Shown: positions 18,412 to 28,398, counted from the stretch's first letter. The stretch: DNA of 64,000 bases from Shewanella baltica (GCF_900456975.1 NZ_UGYM01000002.1:4588001-4652000); one strand, 5' to 3'. Program-made: numbers and translations. The notes: generated from the letters alone by a model not told the origin.

Positions 18412-18447
18412 TTATATCTCCGATAAATTAACCAACCGGAGACACAA
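18412..18447 (-). promoter_or_regulatory. Hairpin sequestering the trpS ribosome binding site
   Basis: In the minus-strand RNA, UUGUGUCUCCG (18447-18437) pairs completely with CGGAGAUAUAA (18422-18412): eleven pairs, two of them G-U, with a 14-base loop. The 3' arm contains the trpS GGAG site and ends one base before the start codon. Upstream GCCGGA (18476-18471) could instead pair with UCCGGU (18440-18435) in the 5' arm and release the site; GCCGGA also lies in its own small hairpin (18480-18463). There is no U-run, so control of translation fits better than transcription termination. Confidence 0.7.
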
Positions 18448-18507
18448 TAATGGATATTCACTAGTTGCCTTCCGGCAGCTTTTGAATATAAGAATCCTAG
18501 CGCCGCT

Positions 18508-18579
18508 CTATAGGAATGAGCGCCACCAAGTAGTTACTAAAGTGTATGATATGAAAGACATAGAATATTTTTTCATCAT
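18508..18579 (-). CDS. Trp-rich leader peptide of trpS (two consecutive Trp codons)
   Basis: A 23-codon ORF beginning with two ATGs; AAGG lies seven bases before the second. Codons 18 and 19 are TGG TGG (18528-18523), five codons before the TAG stop, and the ORF ends 97 bases before trpS. Tandem codons for the cognate amino acid near the end of a short upstream ORF are the hallmark of ribosome-mediated attenuation. A stalled ribosome here would cover the sequence just after the Trp codons and could free GCGGC (18506-18502) to pair with GCUGC (18479-18475), disturbing the downstream hairpins. The function is inferred from layout; translation has not been shown. Confidence 0.7.
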   Translation of the reverse strand: MMKKYSMSFISYTLVTTWWRSFL

Positions 18580-18631
18580 TTTACCTTAACTAAATAGCTA
18601 ACTCATTGCAAATATAAAAAGCAGTAAACTA

Positions 18632-18660
18632 GATATACTCAGTACTTCCACTGCTTTCAA
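18632..18660 (-). promoter_or_regulatory. Putative sigma-70 promoter for the trpS leader
   Basis: Minus strand TTGAAA (18660-18655), 17-base spacer, TATATC (18637-18632). A start about seven bases downstream would give a 5' region that includes the whole leader ORF. Confidence 0.5.
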
Positions 18661-18816
18661 AACTGTACTGAATCCAATCAAACACGCTAACAATCCCACT
18701 GTCACTAAACCAAATCTCATTAGCGAATTCGTTGAATTACCTGCAAAATGGTTTACCAGCAAGCGTCCGTTTAGCCTTGCTCTGATTAATTGCTCAAGAA
18801 GAAAGGATTCCATCAC

Positions 18817-19986
18817 ATGACCAAGCCATTTTGTTTGACCATCCGCCGGATATGGCCGCAAGCACTTTCCCTTAAAAGCCTATCGCGTACGTTACTTGCG
18901 GCGTTCGGTTTATGCGCTGCGCTAATCATTTCAGCAGTACCTGCCGTTGCCGCGCCCGCAACCGGTGAGTTCGTTGCCGATAAACGCTGTGAGCTATTTC
19001 AATCGAAAAATAAGCAGACGAATCCAGATCAATGGCAGAGCAATATTGGTGAGCGCTATCCGGTACTCGAAATCCTCGGCAACAGCGCCAAACCTGATTG
19101 GCTGCGAGTGCGCACCAACGCAGTGAAGTCTCCCATGCGGTGGATCAGTGGCGCTTGTGGTCAGTATCTTTCCAATGTTGCAGGCAGTAATGTATCGACA
19201 CCTGCAACAGCGGTAGAACCCGCGCAAACCACTACAGCATCGGATATCAAAGCCAAAAGCCGAGACGGCCTTAAAGAGCATGGCACACCAGAAAAACGTC
19301 AAGGAGATCAATGCCGAATCGGCGGTGAATTTGACGCCAACGTGCTGGCATTAAGCTGGCAAAGCACCTTTTGTGAACTCTATGGCCGCCGCAAAGCCGA
19401 ATGCCGCGCCCTCAGCCAAACGCCAGAATCGAGCCAGTGGCAACACTTCAGCCTGCACGGGCTGTGGCCGAATAAACAACAATGCGGCACACGTTATGGC
19501 TATTGCAGCACAGTCAAACTGCAGCCGAATGATTTCTGTACTTATCCTGAGTTTGAACTGAATCCATCGGTGCGCAAAAATTTAGAAGAAGTCATGCCAA
19601 GCGCCCAATATGGCACCTGTTTAGAACGCCACGAATGGTGGAAACACGGCACTTGCCGTAGCCAAGACCCTAACGAGTACTTTTTATTGGCAACCCAGCT
19701 GACCCAAGCCGTCAATGCCTCGGCATGGGTACAAAAATTTATTCATGACAACATAGGTAAGAGTGTCAGTAAAAGTGAGTTAAACCAAAGTTTTGATAGC
19801 AGTTTCGGTCAAGGTGCTCACGCTAAAATGAGCCTAGAATGTGGCAAGGGATTACTGAGTGAAATCCGCATTAACTTGCCCGAGGTCATTAAAGCCTCAG
19901 ACTCCTTGCCTAGCCTACTCGCCAAAGCTAACAAGGCAGGCAGAGGCTCCTGCCCTGAGACAATCATGATTGATAATGCTAATTAA
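18817..19986 (+). CDS. RNase T2 family ribonuclease with N-terminal extension
   Basis: A 389-residue secreted or periplasmic endoribonuclease. The signal peptide runs to about residue 47 (ending AVPAVAAP). Residues of about 50-115 form an extra Cys-containing domain (KRCELFQSKN...GACGQY) that looks like an SH3-type fold, followed by a Thr/Ala/Lys linker. The RNase T2 domain covers the C-terminal 240 residues, with both catalytic segments intact: CAS I FSLHGLWPN and CAS II HEWWKHGTC. The ATG is chosen by the AGAAAGGA site ten bases upstream. It is divergent from trpS. E. coli RNase I is 268 residues and lacks the extension. Confidence 0.9.
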   Translation: MTKPFCLTIRRIWPQALSLKSLSRTLLAAFGLCAALIISAVPAVAAPATGEFVADKRCELFQSKNKQTNPDQWQSNIGERYPVLEILGNSAKPDWLRVRTNAVKSPMRWISGACGQYLSNVAGSNVSTPATAVEPAQTTTASDIKAKSRDGLKEHGTPEKRQGDQCRIGGEFDANVLALSWQSTFCELYGRRKAECRALSQTPESSQWQHFSLHGLWPNKQQCGTRYGYCSTVKLQPNDFCTYPEFELNPSVRKNLEEVMPSAQYGTCLERHEWWKHGTCRSQDPNEYFLLATQLTQAVNASAWVQKFIHDNIGKSVSKSELNQSFDSSFGQGAHAKMSLECGKGLLSEIRINLPEVIKASDSLPSLLAKANKAGRGSCPETIMIDNAN

Positions 19987-20339
19987 ATATTCTAAACCCG
20001 CAAATGCTTAAGAGTGATGACGGCCCAATTCGGCCGTCAAATTCAATCACCAACGGATAGCTCGCCGCAGCAACTCGGTTTTAGACCATGTCCACAGCCC
20101 AAAAGGTAAACTGATAAATTTATTTTAAATTCAATACCATAAATACAATCCCAATAAGATATTTCGCTTCACCCCATTCACACCCTAAGGTTGCAACGAA
20201 CTTACATTAAACAAAGTTTATGTTCGGCCGCATTAGCTTGTCATTGAAATAACTCACCTATACTCAAATAGTTCTCGCGATAGAGAGGCTCTATCGTATC
20301 CACCAATGCCATGGAAGACATTTTTAGCTCGGGGCAATC
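19987..20339. other. Intergenic region with terminator-like hairpin
   Basis: A 353-base gap. TGACGGCC-CAATTC-GGCCGTCA (20018-20039) is a strong 8-bp hairpin just after the RNase gene, without a T-run; it may terminate that transcript. The remaining 300 bases are AT-rich and presumably carry the chemoreceptor promoter; no ORF was seen. Confidence 0.55.
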
Positions 20340-22301
20340 ATGTTCTCCATAAACCAACTCGCATTAACTAAAAAACTCGCCATAGTGCCAGCGTTACTCG
20401 TGGCAATGCTTATCACTCTTGGACTCACGAGTTATTTCGCACTAACTGATATCGATAATAGAATGCGACTAGTCACTGAAGATCTTGCTCCTGAGAGTGC
20501 GATCACCAGCAACTTATTACAGGAAATTTATCGACTTCGTTTAGCAGTAAAGACCTATGTCAAAACGGGATCAGCAGAAGCCGCCACAGATTTTAGCAAT
20601 CAGAGTAGTAAAGCCCACGAGATGATTGCAAAAGCTAAAGCGCACATTTCCTTCCCTGAAAGAATCAAATTCATCAATCAAATCGGCGAGCACCAAGTCG
20701 AATATGTTGACATTTTTAATCGAAAAATAATTGTTAATCAGCAAAATAGAGAAAGATTAGTTTCAGGAACGCTTGATATTAAAGGGCCTGAGGTTGAAAA
20801 AATACTATCACAAATCATGCAATCTTCCTTTAATGACGGGGATGTCAGGGGCGCATTTTATGCCGGTAAAACCTTGAGGGAACTGCTGTTAGTAAGACTC
20901 TATGTGGTGAAGTTTTTAGTCGATAATCAACCTGAACAAGCCAAAAGATTCACAGATGAACTCAACAAAACCCACCTGGCGATAGACGAGCTTGCCGCGT
21001 CACTCGAAAATCTCGAATATCAATCCCAAGTCAAACAGGCAAATCAACTCCTTAAAGAATATGAGCAAGCGGCTCAGTCCGTTGTCGAAGCCATAAATAA
21101 TCGCAATACCGCTATCGTAGAGCTTGATAAGATTGGTATTGAAATGGCTGAAATGACCTCCGACTTGCAAGATAGCACGATGAAATCACTGTCTGATGCG
21201 GGCGATAAAGCGGCTCAGGAAGTCAGTCAAAAAATCACTTTCATCAGTATTATCCTGATTATCGCCATCCTTATGGCCGCCCTGATAACCTTCATTGTGA
21301 CGCAAAGCCTGCTGAGCAGCATTCGTGAAGTTGTCACACTACTCAATGAAATTGCTGATGGAGAGGCCGACTTAACTCAAAGATTACCTGAAAATGGCCA
21401 TGATGAATTGACTCAATTAGCCAAAAATTTCAATCGCTTCGTGGTGCGTATCCAAGTGTTAGTCTCACAAGTGAAAAACACCACAGTGCAACTGGTTAGC
21501 GCGTCGACTCAACTCAGCAGTGTCACCCATAGCGCGACCAAAGATATGAGCTCGCAGCAAAATGAGACTCAACAGGTTGCCTCCGCGATAACCGAAATGG
21601 CAGCCAGCGCCATAGAAGTGGCCGCCAGTGCTGATACTGCCAACAAGCTGTCCGAAGAAGCGCGGGAACAATCCCTCTCCGGCCGTGAAATTGTCGCTAA
21701 TGCCACCCATTCGATGAAGGAATTAGCGGAAAAAGTAGAAGCTTCAGCAAACACCATAGAACTGTTAAGGAATGACAACGACAAGATAGGTGAAGTGATC
21801 GATGTAATTCGTGCGATTGCCGAACAAACCAATTTACTCGCGCTCAATGCCGCCATCGAGGCTGCGCGGGCGGGCGAGCAAGGACGCGGTTTTGCCGTGG
21901 TTGCCGATGAAGTGCGTTCACTTGCCAGCCGGACACAGGAATCGACCAAGCAAATTCAGCAGATAATTCAAACACTGCAAAACAGATCAAGCTCAGCGGC
22001 CACTATGATGGGACAAAGCCGCGAAGCCACAAGTACAACCGTGATCCAAGTGACTAAGGTTGAGGCCGCGCTATCGACGATAACGGATATGGTCATGTCA
22101 ATCAGCCACTCAGTCTCACAAATGGCCCACGCCGCCGAACAACAGTCGACGGTTGTCGAAGAGATCAATATTTCGATTAACAGCGTGAGTGAAAGTGCAA
22201 ATCGCACCTTAGGCGGCGTGAATCAAACAGCGAGCTCGGCGAACGACTTACTCAAGCTAGGTCATCAACTAGATAATTTAGTCAGTGAATTCAGAGTGTA
22301 A
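20340..22301 (+). CDS. Methyl-accepting chemotaxis protein with helical periplasmic domain
   Basis: A 653-residue transmembrane chemoreceptor. TM1 lies around residues 13-33, an all-helical periplasmic sensor of about 260 residues follows (resembling HBM-type domains such as that of McpS), TM2 is around 300-322 ([17 protein letters not shown]), then HAMP and the signalling domain with the highly conserved hairpin [20 protein letters not shown]. The length of the periplasmic domain and its helical pattern suggest small organic-acid or similar ligands, but the ligand is unknown. It stands alone; an 11-bp inverted repeat lies downstream. No CheB/CheR docking pentapeptide is visible at the C-terminus. 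Confidence 0.93.
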   Translation: MFSINQLALTKKLAIVPALLVAMLITLGLTSYFALTDIDNRMRLVTEDLAPESAITSNLLQEIYRLRLAVKTYVKTGSAEAATDFSNQSSKAHEMIAKAKAHISFPERIKFINQIGEHQVEYVDIFNRKIIVNQQNRERLVSGTLDIKGPEVEKILSQIMQSSFNDGDVRGAFYAGKTLRELLLVRLYVVKFLVDNQPEQAKRFTDELNKTHLAIDELAASLENLEYQSQVKQANQLLKEYEQAAQSVVEAINNRNTAIVELDKIGIEMAEMTSDLQDSTMKSLSDAGDKAAQEVSQKITFISIILIIAILMAALITFIVTQSLLSSIREVVTLLNEIADGEADLTQRLPENGHDELTQLAKNFNRFVVRIQVLVSQVKNTTVQLVSASTQLSSVTHSATKDMSSQQNETQQVASAITEMAASAIEVAASADTANKLSEEAREQSLSGREIVANATHSMKELAEKVEASANTIELLRNDNDKIGEVIDVIRAIAEQTNLLALNAAIEAARAGEQGRGFAVVADEVRSLASRTQESTKQIQQIIQTLQNRSSSAATMMGQSREATSTTVIQVTKVEAALSTITDMVMSISHSVSQMAHAAEQQSTVVEEINISINSVSESANRTLGGVNQTASSANDLLKLGHQLDNLVSEFRV

Positions 22302-22365
22302 TAGAAGTTTGATGAGGAGTTTAATGAAGGCTGAACAGAGAACATAATAAGCTCAGCGGCAATTT

Positions 22366-22399
22366 AACAACTAGGTGCGCTCTGGTGTACCTAGTTGTT
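22366..22399. terminator. Strong hairpin after the chemoreceptor gene
   Basis: AACAACTAGGT, 12-base loop, ACCTAGTTGTT: 11 perfect pairs. It has no T-run on either strand, so a terminator role is probable but not certain; it lies between convergent genes. Just beyond it, about 22413-22450, a 15-base unit (CTTTAAAC-type followed by TAGCCTC) recurs imperfectly in tandem. Confidence 0.55.
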
Positions 22400-22505
22400 G
22401 TAGACCCCATATCTTTAAACCTAGCCTCTTTAAACTTAGCCTCTAAACCTATCGCTTTAGATCGTCAGCATTAAATTCACTGCTGCGGATAATGATAACT
22501 ACGGC

Positions 22506-23279
22506 TTACATCTGATTAAGCTTGATCACCGCAAAGGTGGCGCCTTGGGCGTCGGCTATTACAGAGAATCTGCCCACATCAGGGATATCACTGGGCGGAA
22601 TGCACACTTGCGCGCCTAACGCTTGGGCTTTTTCTGCAAATGCATCGCAATCGGCTACTGCAAAATAAAGCAGCCAATGGGAAGAGATGTCGCCCCATTC
22701 GGGCATTATGGTCATCATGCCGCCGATGGATTGGCCGTCAACTTGCCACTCAGAGTATTCGATGTCCGGCATGTCGCTGGGCGAGTTAGTCCAAGGGAAT
22801 ATTTTGCAGTAAAAGGCTTCTTCAGCGCGTGGTTCTTTACATGCCAGCTCAACCCAGCAAAGGGTATTGAGTTCACCCTGACGGCGAGCACCGATATGAT
22901 TCTTCGCTTGCCACAGCGCAAAACGTGCGCCTTGTGGATCGCTCACCTGCGCCATCACGCCCGCGTCAGCCACAATATGCGGCCCCATGTGCACTTGGCC
23001 GCCCGCATCTTGAATCGCTGCAATGCTGGCATCCATATCATCAACGGCAAAGTAGACACGCCAATGGCTAGGGATCTGCGACTCTGACTCGGGGATTTGG
23101 TACATGGCACCTAAATCATCTCCCGCTAAATTGAATAGCGAAAAATGACCTTCTGGGATTGGCATGTCAACTGAATCCCAACCAAATAACGCTTGGTAGA
23201 ATGTCTTAGCAGCTTGCCAATCGTGGCTTGCGAGTTCAACCCAACATGCATGTCCTTGTGCGTACTGAGTAATTTTCAT
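22506..23279 (-). CDS. Two-domain VOC (glyoxalase-like) protein
   Basis: A 257-residue cytosolic protein made of two vicinal-oxygen-chelate domains, each starting with a CWVEL(A) strand (about residues 12 and 130) and containing WRVYFAVDD / WLLYFAVAD strands. Related proteins include putative lyases, dioxygenase-like and antibiotic-binding proteins; the specific reaction cannot be told. AAGGAG precedes a double ATG; spacing favours the second ATG (23279). The second domain probably arose by duplication of the first. No operon partners. Confidence 0.8.
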   Translation of the reverse strand: MKITQYAQGHACWVELASHDWQAAKTFYQALFGWDSVDMPIPEGHFSLFNLAGDDLGAMYQIPESESQIPSHWRVYFAVDDMDASIAAIQDAGGQVHMGPHIVADAGVMAQVSDPQGARFALWQAKNHIGARRQGELNTLCWVELACKEPRAEEAFYCKIFPWTNSPSDMPDIEYSEWQVDGQSIGGMMTIMPEWGDISSHWLLYFAVADCDAFAEKAQALGAQVCIPPSDIPDVGRFSVIADAQGATFAVIKLNQM

Positions 23280-23386
23280 CATTTGCTCCTTCGTTTTTAC
23301 AATCATTCGAGTTAAGTCTGAGTTCGTACTTCTGTCCAGTGTCGGGATAAAAAAGATCTGCAGAATTAAAACTCAATCGCCAAATA

Positions 23387-23414
23387 CAAAAAAGCCCTCA
23401 CGCAGAGGGCTTAA
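23387..23414 (-). terminator. Rho-independent terminator of plsB-mtr
   Basis: On the minus strand AAGCCCTC-TGCGT-GAGGGCTT followed by TTTT, 15-20 bases after the mtr stop. Confidence 0.88.
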
Positions 23415-23428
23415 ATCATCGAAAAAAA

Positions 23429-24685
23429 TTAGGAATATTGCGGCAGTAAATTTGCCATCGCGAGCAGATGACAAGCACCCGTGACTATGCCAAATAACAC
23501 CACAAGAATAATCAGCGGCGTACCGCCTATCACTCTAAAACCTGTGCTGTCGGGGAATAACTGCCGTGATTTATAGGCCATCAGCGCCGGGACGATTACC
23601 GCCCACACTGTCGCCGCTAATGCCGCAAAGCCAATCGCCACCAAGAAGCCGTCGGGGAACAGTAATCCTAAAATCGTCGGCGGCACAAAGGTCACTAACG
23701 CGGTTTTCATCCGGCCCGAGCGCGAATCGTCAAAACCAAACAAGTCGGCGAGATAATCGAACAGACCTAAGGTCACCCCTAAGAAAGATGAAGCCACGGC
23801 CAAGTTAGCAAACAGCGTTAACATACTGTTCAACCAGCTACTCGCCATCACCTCGGACAAAGCGCCCACCAAGACGCCCATATTGCCGCCTTGGGCAATA
23901 ATATCGATAAACTGGCTGCGGGGAATATTGCCCATAGTCGCCACTAACCAACAGGCATAAATCACCAGCGCGATAAAGGTGCCGACGAAAATCGCCTTGA
24001 TAATGGTGGCGGAATCTTTGCCGTAATACTTCACTAAGCTGGGAACGTTACCATGGTAACCAAAGCTGGCAAGACCAAAGGGCAACGCCGCCCACAAATA
24101 AGGTGAAAAGCTGCTATTACCATCGGGTTCGAGCAACTTAGTCACATCGATTTCGATCAGTAAATTGCCGATAGCAAGGAAGAAGGTAATGATCATACCG
24201 CCGAGCATAATCGTGGTAATGCGATCCACGGCCTTAGTGCTGATCAACACTATGCTCGCCAATACTATGGCAAACACCAGCCCTGCCACACTTTGCGGCA
24301 ACTCAATTCCCATGCCCTGCAAGCTGTGATTCACAATCGAACCACCGCCGCTGATATAGGCATAGGTCAAAATATACAGCACGAACGCGATAGAAACGCC
24401 GTTCACTATCCGCCAAAACTGCCCTAAAGTTTGCTTGCTTAAAGTATCGAAGCTGGCACCGGGTTCGAAATGCAAATTGGTTTCGAGCAACAATAAGCCC
24501 GACATCAACATGCAAAACCAAATGCCCAATAACATTAAAATCGAATAGCCAAACCACATACCTGCACCGACCACGGGCAGAGAAAACATCCCTGCGCCTA
24601 CGGTCGTGCCGGCAATAATCATGGCGCCGCCGAGCAAGGACTTACCTGCGGGCTTATGCTTAGCCGCATTCATATGATTTGCCAT
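23429..24685 (-). CDS. mtr: Mtr-like tryptophan permease
   Basis: A 418-residue inner-membrane transporter of the aromatic amino-acid permease (HAAAP) family with about eleven hydrophobic segments. The N-terminal SLLGGAMIIAGTTVGAGMFS, NGVSIAFVLYILTYAYISG, FGYHGNVPSLVKYYGKD and SFLGVTLGLFDYLADLFGFD segments match E. coli Mtr more closely than TyrP or TnaB as I remember them, so tryptophan is the likeliest substrate. Its ATG overlaps the plsB stop by one base (TAATG), so it is translated from the plsB message. An alternative ATG lies 12 bases downstream. Confidence 0.85.
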   Translation of the reverse strand: MANHMNAAKHKPAGKSLLGGAMIIAGTTVGAGMFSLPVVGAGMWFGYSILMLLGIWFCMLMSGLLLLETNLHFEPGASFDTLSKQTLGQFWRIVNGVSIAFVLYILTYAYISGGGSIVNHSLQGMGIELPQSVAGLVFAIVLASIVLISTKAVDRITTIMLGGMIITFFLAIGNLLIEIDVTKLLEPDGNSSFSPYLWAALPFGLASFGYHGNVPSLVKYYGKDSATIIKAIFVGTFIALVIYACWLVATMGNIPRSQFIDIIAQGGNMGVLVGALSEVMASSWLNSMLTLFANLAVASSFLGVTLGLFDYLADLFGFDDSRSGRMKTALVTFVPPTILGLLFPDGFLVAIGFAALAATVWAVIVPALMAYKSRQLFPDSTGFRVIGGTPLIILVVLFGIVTGACHLLAMANLLPQYS

Positions 24686-27108
24686 TAAACTGTATGCTCC
24701 GCGGTGACACTCGCCACTATCGTTTGTTTCACTGACGGACGTAATAAGCTATTGGCTTGATCTCGTATGCGATTGATATTGGACTTATCTTGGTTATCCG
24801 CTAGATAGCCCAATTCTTTGAGCTTAACACTCAAGGTGCCGTAAAGTTTCTTATCGTAGAACTCAGGCGCGGTAATGCCATGCAAAGCGCCTAAACGCTG
24901 GGCGAGTAGATGACTCTCAGACTCAAGTTCTGAGCGCTCCATCTTAGGCCTGTTCGCTAACAGATTGAAAATAATGGCATAGCGTTGCAGAGTCTCGCTT
25001 ACTGAACTGGCTAACAATAATAGTTGGCTAGTGTGCTCAGGCACGACGGTTAAGGTATCAGTCTCAACCACTAACCCTTGTTCAATGAAGAAATCCAGCA
25101 CTTGATTGACATAGGCAGGTACATCCTTAATGCCCATGAAGAGTTCGGCTTTCAGCAGTGGATAAAAATCGGCAACGATTGACACCACTTGCTGACGCGG
25201 GATCTGCTCATTATGCGTTAAACAACTCGCAATTAATGACGGTACAATAAATAAGTGGATGATATTGTTACGATAGTAAGTCATGGACACAGCCTGACTC
25301 GCCTCGATAGACACGATTTCACCTAAAGGATCGGCACAAACAACAAACTTATTCAGCTCTAAACCTTGCTGCACTAAATGCTTACCATCACCTTCGGCAA
25401 CCGAAGTATAAGTAGTGTAAGGCACTTTTTTGAGTAGGGTCAGATACAGATCAAGCTGACGTTCCAGCAGACTGCGCTCTAAGGCATTTTGATCTGTGGC
25501 CAGCAACACTAAACTCGTCAAGGTCACCGAACTCGCCGCCGCCGCATCGTTAATATTCGTCATCACTCGATTTGCCAGCACGTTTACCGCTGGCGTTAAC
25601 CAGCTTGGTTTTTGCTCAGGATCATCGGCCAACTCAGTACGCCAGTTTGGCGCGCGCTCATTTAAGAAGTTTTGCAGAGTAATCGGCTCGCCAAAGTTCA
25701 CATAACCTTGGCCGAAATTACCAAGTTTGCGAATCGCACCAAACACCTGCCACACAGATTCTTTTTTCTTTTTCTTACCACTTAACTCTTTATGGTAAGT
25801 CGCCACTTCCATCACATGGTCATAGCCTAAATACACAGGCACTAGTGTGACTGGACGCTCGATACCGCGCAGCACGCTGTTCATCGTCATAGCAATCATG
25901 CCGGTTTTTGGCGCCAATAGACGACCGGTACGTGAGCGGCCGCCTTCGGAGAAATATTCCACCGAATAACCTTTCGCAAACAGTTGATCTAAATACTCAC
26001 GGAATACTGCGGTATACAGCTTGTTGCCATTAAAACTACGGCGGATAAAGAAGGCACCACCGCGACGGAACATAGGTCCAGCGGGCCAGAAGTTGAGGTT
26101 AATACCGGCTGCAATGTGCGGCGGAACCATGCCTTGATAATACAAAATATACGATAACAGCAGGTAATCCATGTGGCTGCGATGGCAAGGCACATAGACA
26201 ATCTCGTGGCCATCATGGTGCAACTGGCGAACTTGCTCGGCGCCTTTAATGTTGATCCCGCTGTAAAGCTTGTTCCACAACCAAGTTAAGAAACGCTCAG
26301 CAATACGCACTAAGCTATCTGAGTAATCTGCAGCGATTTCATCAAGGTACTCAATAGCCGTCTCGCGCGCTTGGGTCTCAGAAATCTTTTTGTTGGCCGC
26401 TTCTTCTTGAATCGCTTTACGCAACGACTCAGATTTGAGCAGCGAATGAAACAGTGCTTGGCGATTTGGCAGCACAGGCCCTGTCATCACCTTACGTTGA
26501 CGACGGAAATGCACCCGCGCGACCCGCGCTAATTTATGGGCAATCCCCATGTCAGTGCCGTGTTCGTCTGCCATGTATCGCAGGGATACCGCATTTGAAA
26601 ACTGTACGAAATTATGTCGACCTAAAAACAAAATCATCAAGCACTTGCGCAGCCAAGTCGGGTTTTCCCGCTCAAACACAGCCGCCTTCATAGTGTCGTC
26701 TTCTTTCCCTGGCGTGCGGCCCCAATACAGGCTCACAGGCACCAGTTGAATGTCTAATTCAGGGCGTTCCTTATGCACGGCCAACAAACGCATAAAGCAT
26801 TCGAGGAAAGGCTCGTTACCGGCACGCTCGCCAAACAGCGGCTTACGCCCTTGAAGGCAGACAACCCGAGGCGCAATCACACCATTTGCCACTAAAGGCT
26901 CATAGGGGCTCGGTAGTCCTAACTTAGCCGTTATTTCGCTCAGAGCAGCGATGTCACTCAGCGATTCCGTTTTCATCACATAAGCAAGGGGTCTGGAGGC
27001 ATCCAGATTAAGATCGGCAAAGGGATCCTGAGGCACAACAATAGTGTGCACTAAGTGTTTTTGGATCCAGCGTAATGATTTCAACCAAAGAGAGTCGTGT
27101 TTAGGCAT
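24685..27108 (-). CDS. plsB: PlsB, glycerol-3-phosphate acyltransferase
   Basis: An 807-residue membrane-associated enzyme that acylates sn-glycerol-3-phosphate at position 1, the first step of phospholipid synthesis. The acyltransferase motifs are in order: HRSHMDY (block I), GGAFFIRR (II), [11 protein letters not shown] (III) and [10 protein letters not shown] (IV). Length equals that of the enteric enzyme. It is divergent from lexA, as in E. coli, with a 160-base shared control region. Unlike E. coli, a tryptophan permease gene is fused to its 3' end by a one-base overlap. Confidence 0.97.
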   Translation of the reverse strand: MPKHDSLWLKSLRWIQKHLVHTIVVPQDPFADLNLDASRPLAYVMKTESLSDIAALSEITAKLGLPSPYEPLVANGVIAPRVVCLQGRKPLFGERAGNEPFLECFMRLLAVHKERPELDIQLVPVSLYWGRTPGKEDDTMKAAVFERENPTWLRKCLMILFLGRHNFVQFSNAVSLRYMADEHGTDMGIAHKLARVARVHFRRQRKVMTGPVLPNRQALFHSLLKSESLRKAIQEEAANKKISETQARETAIEYLDEIAADYSDSLVRIAERFLTWLWNKLYSGINIKGAEQVRQLHHDGHEIVYVPCHRSHMDYLLLSYILYYQGMVPPHIAAGINLNFWPAGPMFRRGGAFFIRRSFNGNKLYTAVFREYLDQLFAKGYSVEYFSEGGRSRTGRLLAPKTGMIAMTMNSVLRGIERPVTLVPVYLGYDHVMEVATYHKELSGKKKKKESVWQVFGAIRKLGNFGQGYVNFGEPITLQNFLNERAPNWRTELADDPEQKPSWLTPAVNVLANRVMTNINDAAAASSVTLTSLVLLATDQNALERSLLERQLDLYLTLLKKVPYTTYTSVAEGDGKHLVQQGLELNKFVVCADPLGEIVSIEASQAVSMTYYRNNIIHLFIVPSLIASCLTHNEQIPRQQVVSIVADFYPLLKAELFMGIKDVPAYVNQVLDFFIEQGLVVETDTLTVVPEHTSQLLLLASSVSETLQRYAIIFNLLANRPKMERSELESESHLLAQRLGALHGITAPEFYDKKLYGTLSVKLKELGYLADNQDKSNINRIRDQANSLLRPSVKQTIVASVTAEHTV

Positions 27109-27225
27109 TATTCTTATGCAATTAAGTACGTTTACTAGCCCGGTAGAATACCAGACTATGGGTAATATTCGCTAATTCTCTCCAACATAGCTAAAAAGTG
27201 GTTAATACTTGCGCTGCAAATAATA

Positions 27226-27260
27226 CTGTATATACTAACAGTAACTGTATAGAAAAACAG
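27226..27260 (+). promoter_or_regulatory. Two LexA-binding SOS boxes upstream of lexA
   Basis: CTGTATATACTAACAG (27226-27241) and CTGTATAGAAAAACAG (27245-27260) both fit CTG-N10-CAG with the AT-rich core, placed as in E. coli lexA, the second ending eight bases before the ATG. They imply autoregulation of lexA-sulA. Confidence 0.93.
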
Positions 27261-27268
27261 GAAACACC

Positions 27269-27889
27269 ATGAGACCTTTGACGCCACGCCAAGCTGAAAT
27301 TTTAGAGCTAATTAAACGAAATATTGCCGATACTGGCATGCCACCCACTCGGGCAGAAATCGCGACCCGTTTAGGTTTTAAGAGCGCCAATGCGGCTGAA
27401 GAGCATCTTAAAGCGTTGGCGAAAAAGGGCTGCATTGAGATCATGCCAGGCACATCGCGGGGCATTCGTCTGACTGCGGAAGTCGAAGAAGTAACTGAAA
27501 CAGGTTTACCGCTTATCGGTCAAGTAGCCGCTGGCGAACCTATTCTCGCCCAAGAACATGTTGAACAGTACTACCAAGTCGACCCCAGCATGTTCCATCC
27601 CGCCGCCGATTTTTTACTGCGGGTTAAAGGCGACAGCATGAAGAATATTGGCATTCTCGAAGGAGATTTGCTGGCAGTTCATAAAGTACAACAAGCTAGA
27701 AATGGTCAAGTGGTTGTCGCTAGAGTCGACGACGATGTCACTGTTAAACGTTTCGAAAAAAAAGGTAATGTGGTCTATCTACACGCCGAAAATGAAGACT
27801 ATTCACCGATTAAAGTGGATTTAGGCTATCAAAGTTTAACAATTGAAGGACTCGCCGTCGGTGTGATCCGTAATGGAGATTGGCTATGA
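27269..27889 (+). CDS. lexA: LexA, SOS repressor
   Basis: A 206-residue repressor of the SOS regulon that cleaves itself when stimulated by RecA filaments. The N-terminal winged helix contains [23 protein letters not shown]. The cleavage site is Ala88-Gly89 (QVAAGEP); the catalytic Ser123 is in KGDSM and Lys160 in VTVKRF. It is preceded by two SOS boxes and overlaps sulA by four bases, so both genes are induced together. Confidence 0.98.
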
Positions 27890-28398
27890 ACAAACTACTT
27901 GGCAATGCACCCCGCCATCCGGGCTTGTGGCTCGATGAAGTACGTGATGCCGACTATGACTGGCACCATGCACCTATCGCCTGCATGCCAACTAAGACTC
28001 AAGGTCGCCAAGAATTAATCCATCTGAGCGCGCAACTCGCCCAGTTAAGCCAACAGGGCCGTTGGTTAGTGCTCATCAACCCGCCGAGTATTGGCTACAA
28101 ACAAATGCTCGCCAACGCTGGCGTGCGTATGGATAGAGTCTTGCTGGTGCACGCGAAAGATGAAGTGGAAACCCTGTGGGCGATGGAAAAAGCCTTAACA
28201 AGTGGTACGTCCAGTGCGGTTATTACTTGGACCCAATCATTGGATGCACGCGATAATCGTCGCCTGCAAATTGTCGCTAAAAGTGCCCGCGCCATGGGCA
28301 TAGTGCTAGAAGACGTAAACAGTCACTTACATGGCGACGTACGCATTGAGCAAGGTAGCCTCTTCGGCCAACAATCTTTTTTTAGCGCTGTGCATTAA
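27886..28398 (+). CDS. sulA: SulA, SOS cell-division inhibitor
   Basis: A 170-residue protein that binds FtsZ and blocks ring assembly during DNA damage. Recognisable SulA core segments are [21 protein letters not shown] and EAL-type helix followed by [24 protein letters not shown]. The ATG overlaps the lexA stop (ATGA), giving a lexA-sulA operon under direct LexA control; E. coli sulA stands elsewhere on its own. A hairpin terminator follows 30 bases after the stop. Confidence 0.88.

Noticed and set aside
18618..18648. Possible TrpR operator (GTACT...CTAGTTTAC) near the trpS promoter
   Set aside because: Half-sites are not symmetric and differ from the known TrpR consensus at too many positions to claim.
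18598..18861. Minus-strand 87-codon frame with a hydrophobic C-terminus between trpS and the RNase gene
   Set aside because: It overlaps the start and signal peptide region of the RNase T2 gene, contains the putative trpS leader promoter, and has no good ribosome binding site.
21824..21920. Nearly identical DNA shared by the two chemoreceptor genes (also at 60474-60570) as a possible recombination repeat
   Set aside because: This is the universally conserved signalling hairpin; similarity is explained by protein conservation and paralogy.
22413..22450. Imperfect tandem 15-base repeat that might be the start of a CRISPR-like array
   Set aside because: Only two to three degenerate units without spacers; too short for CRISPR.
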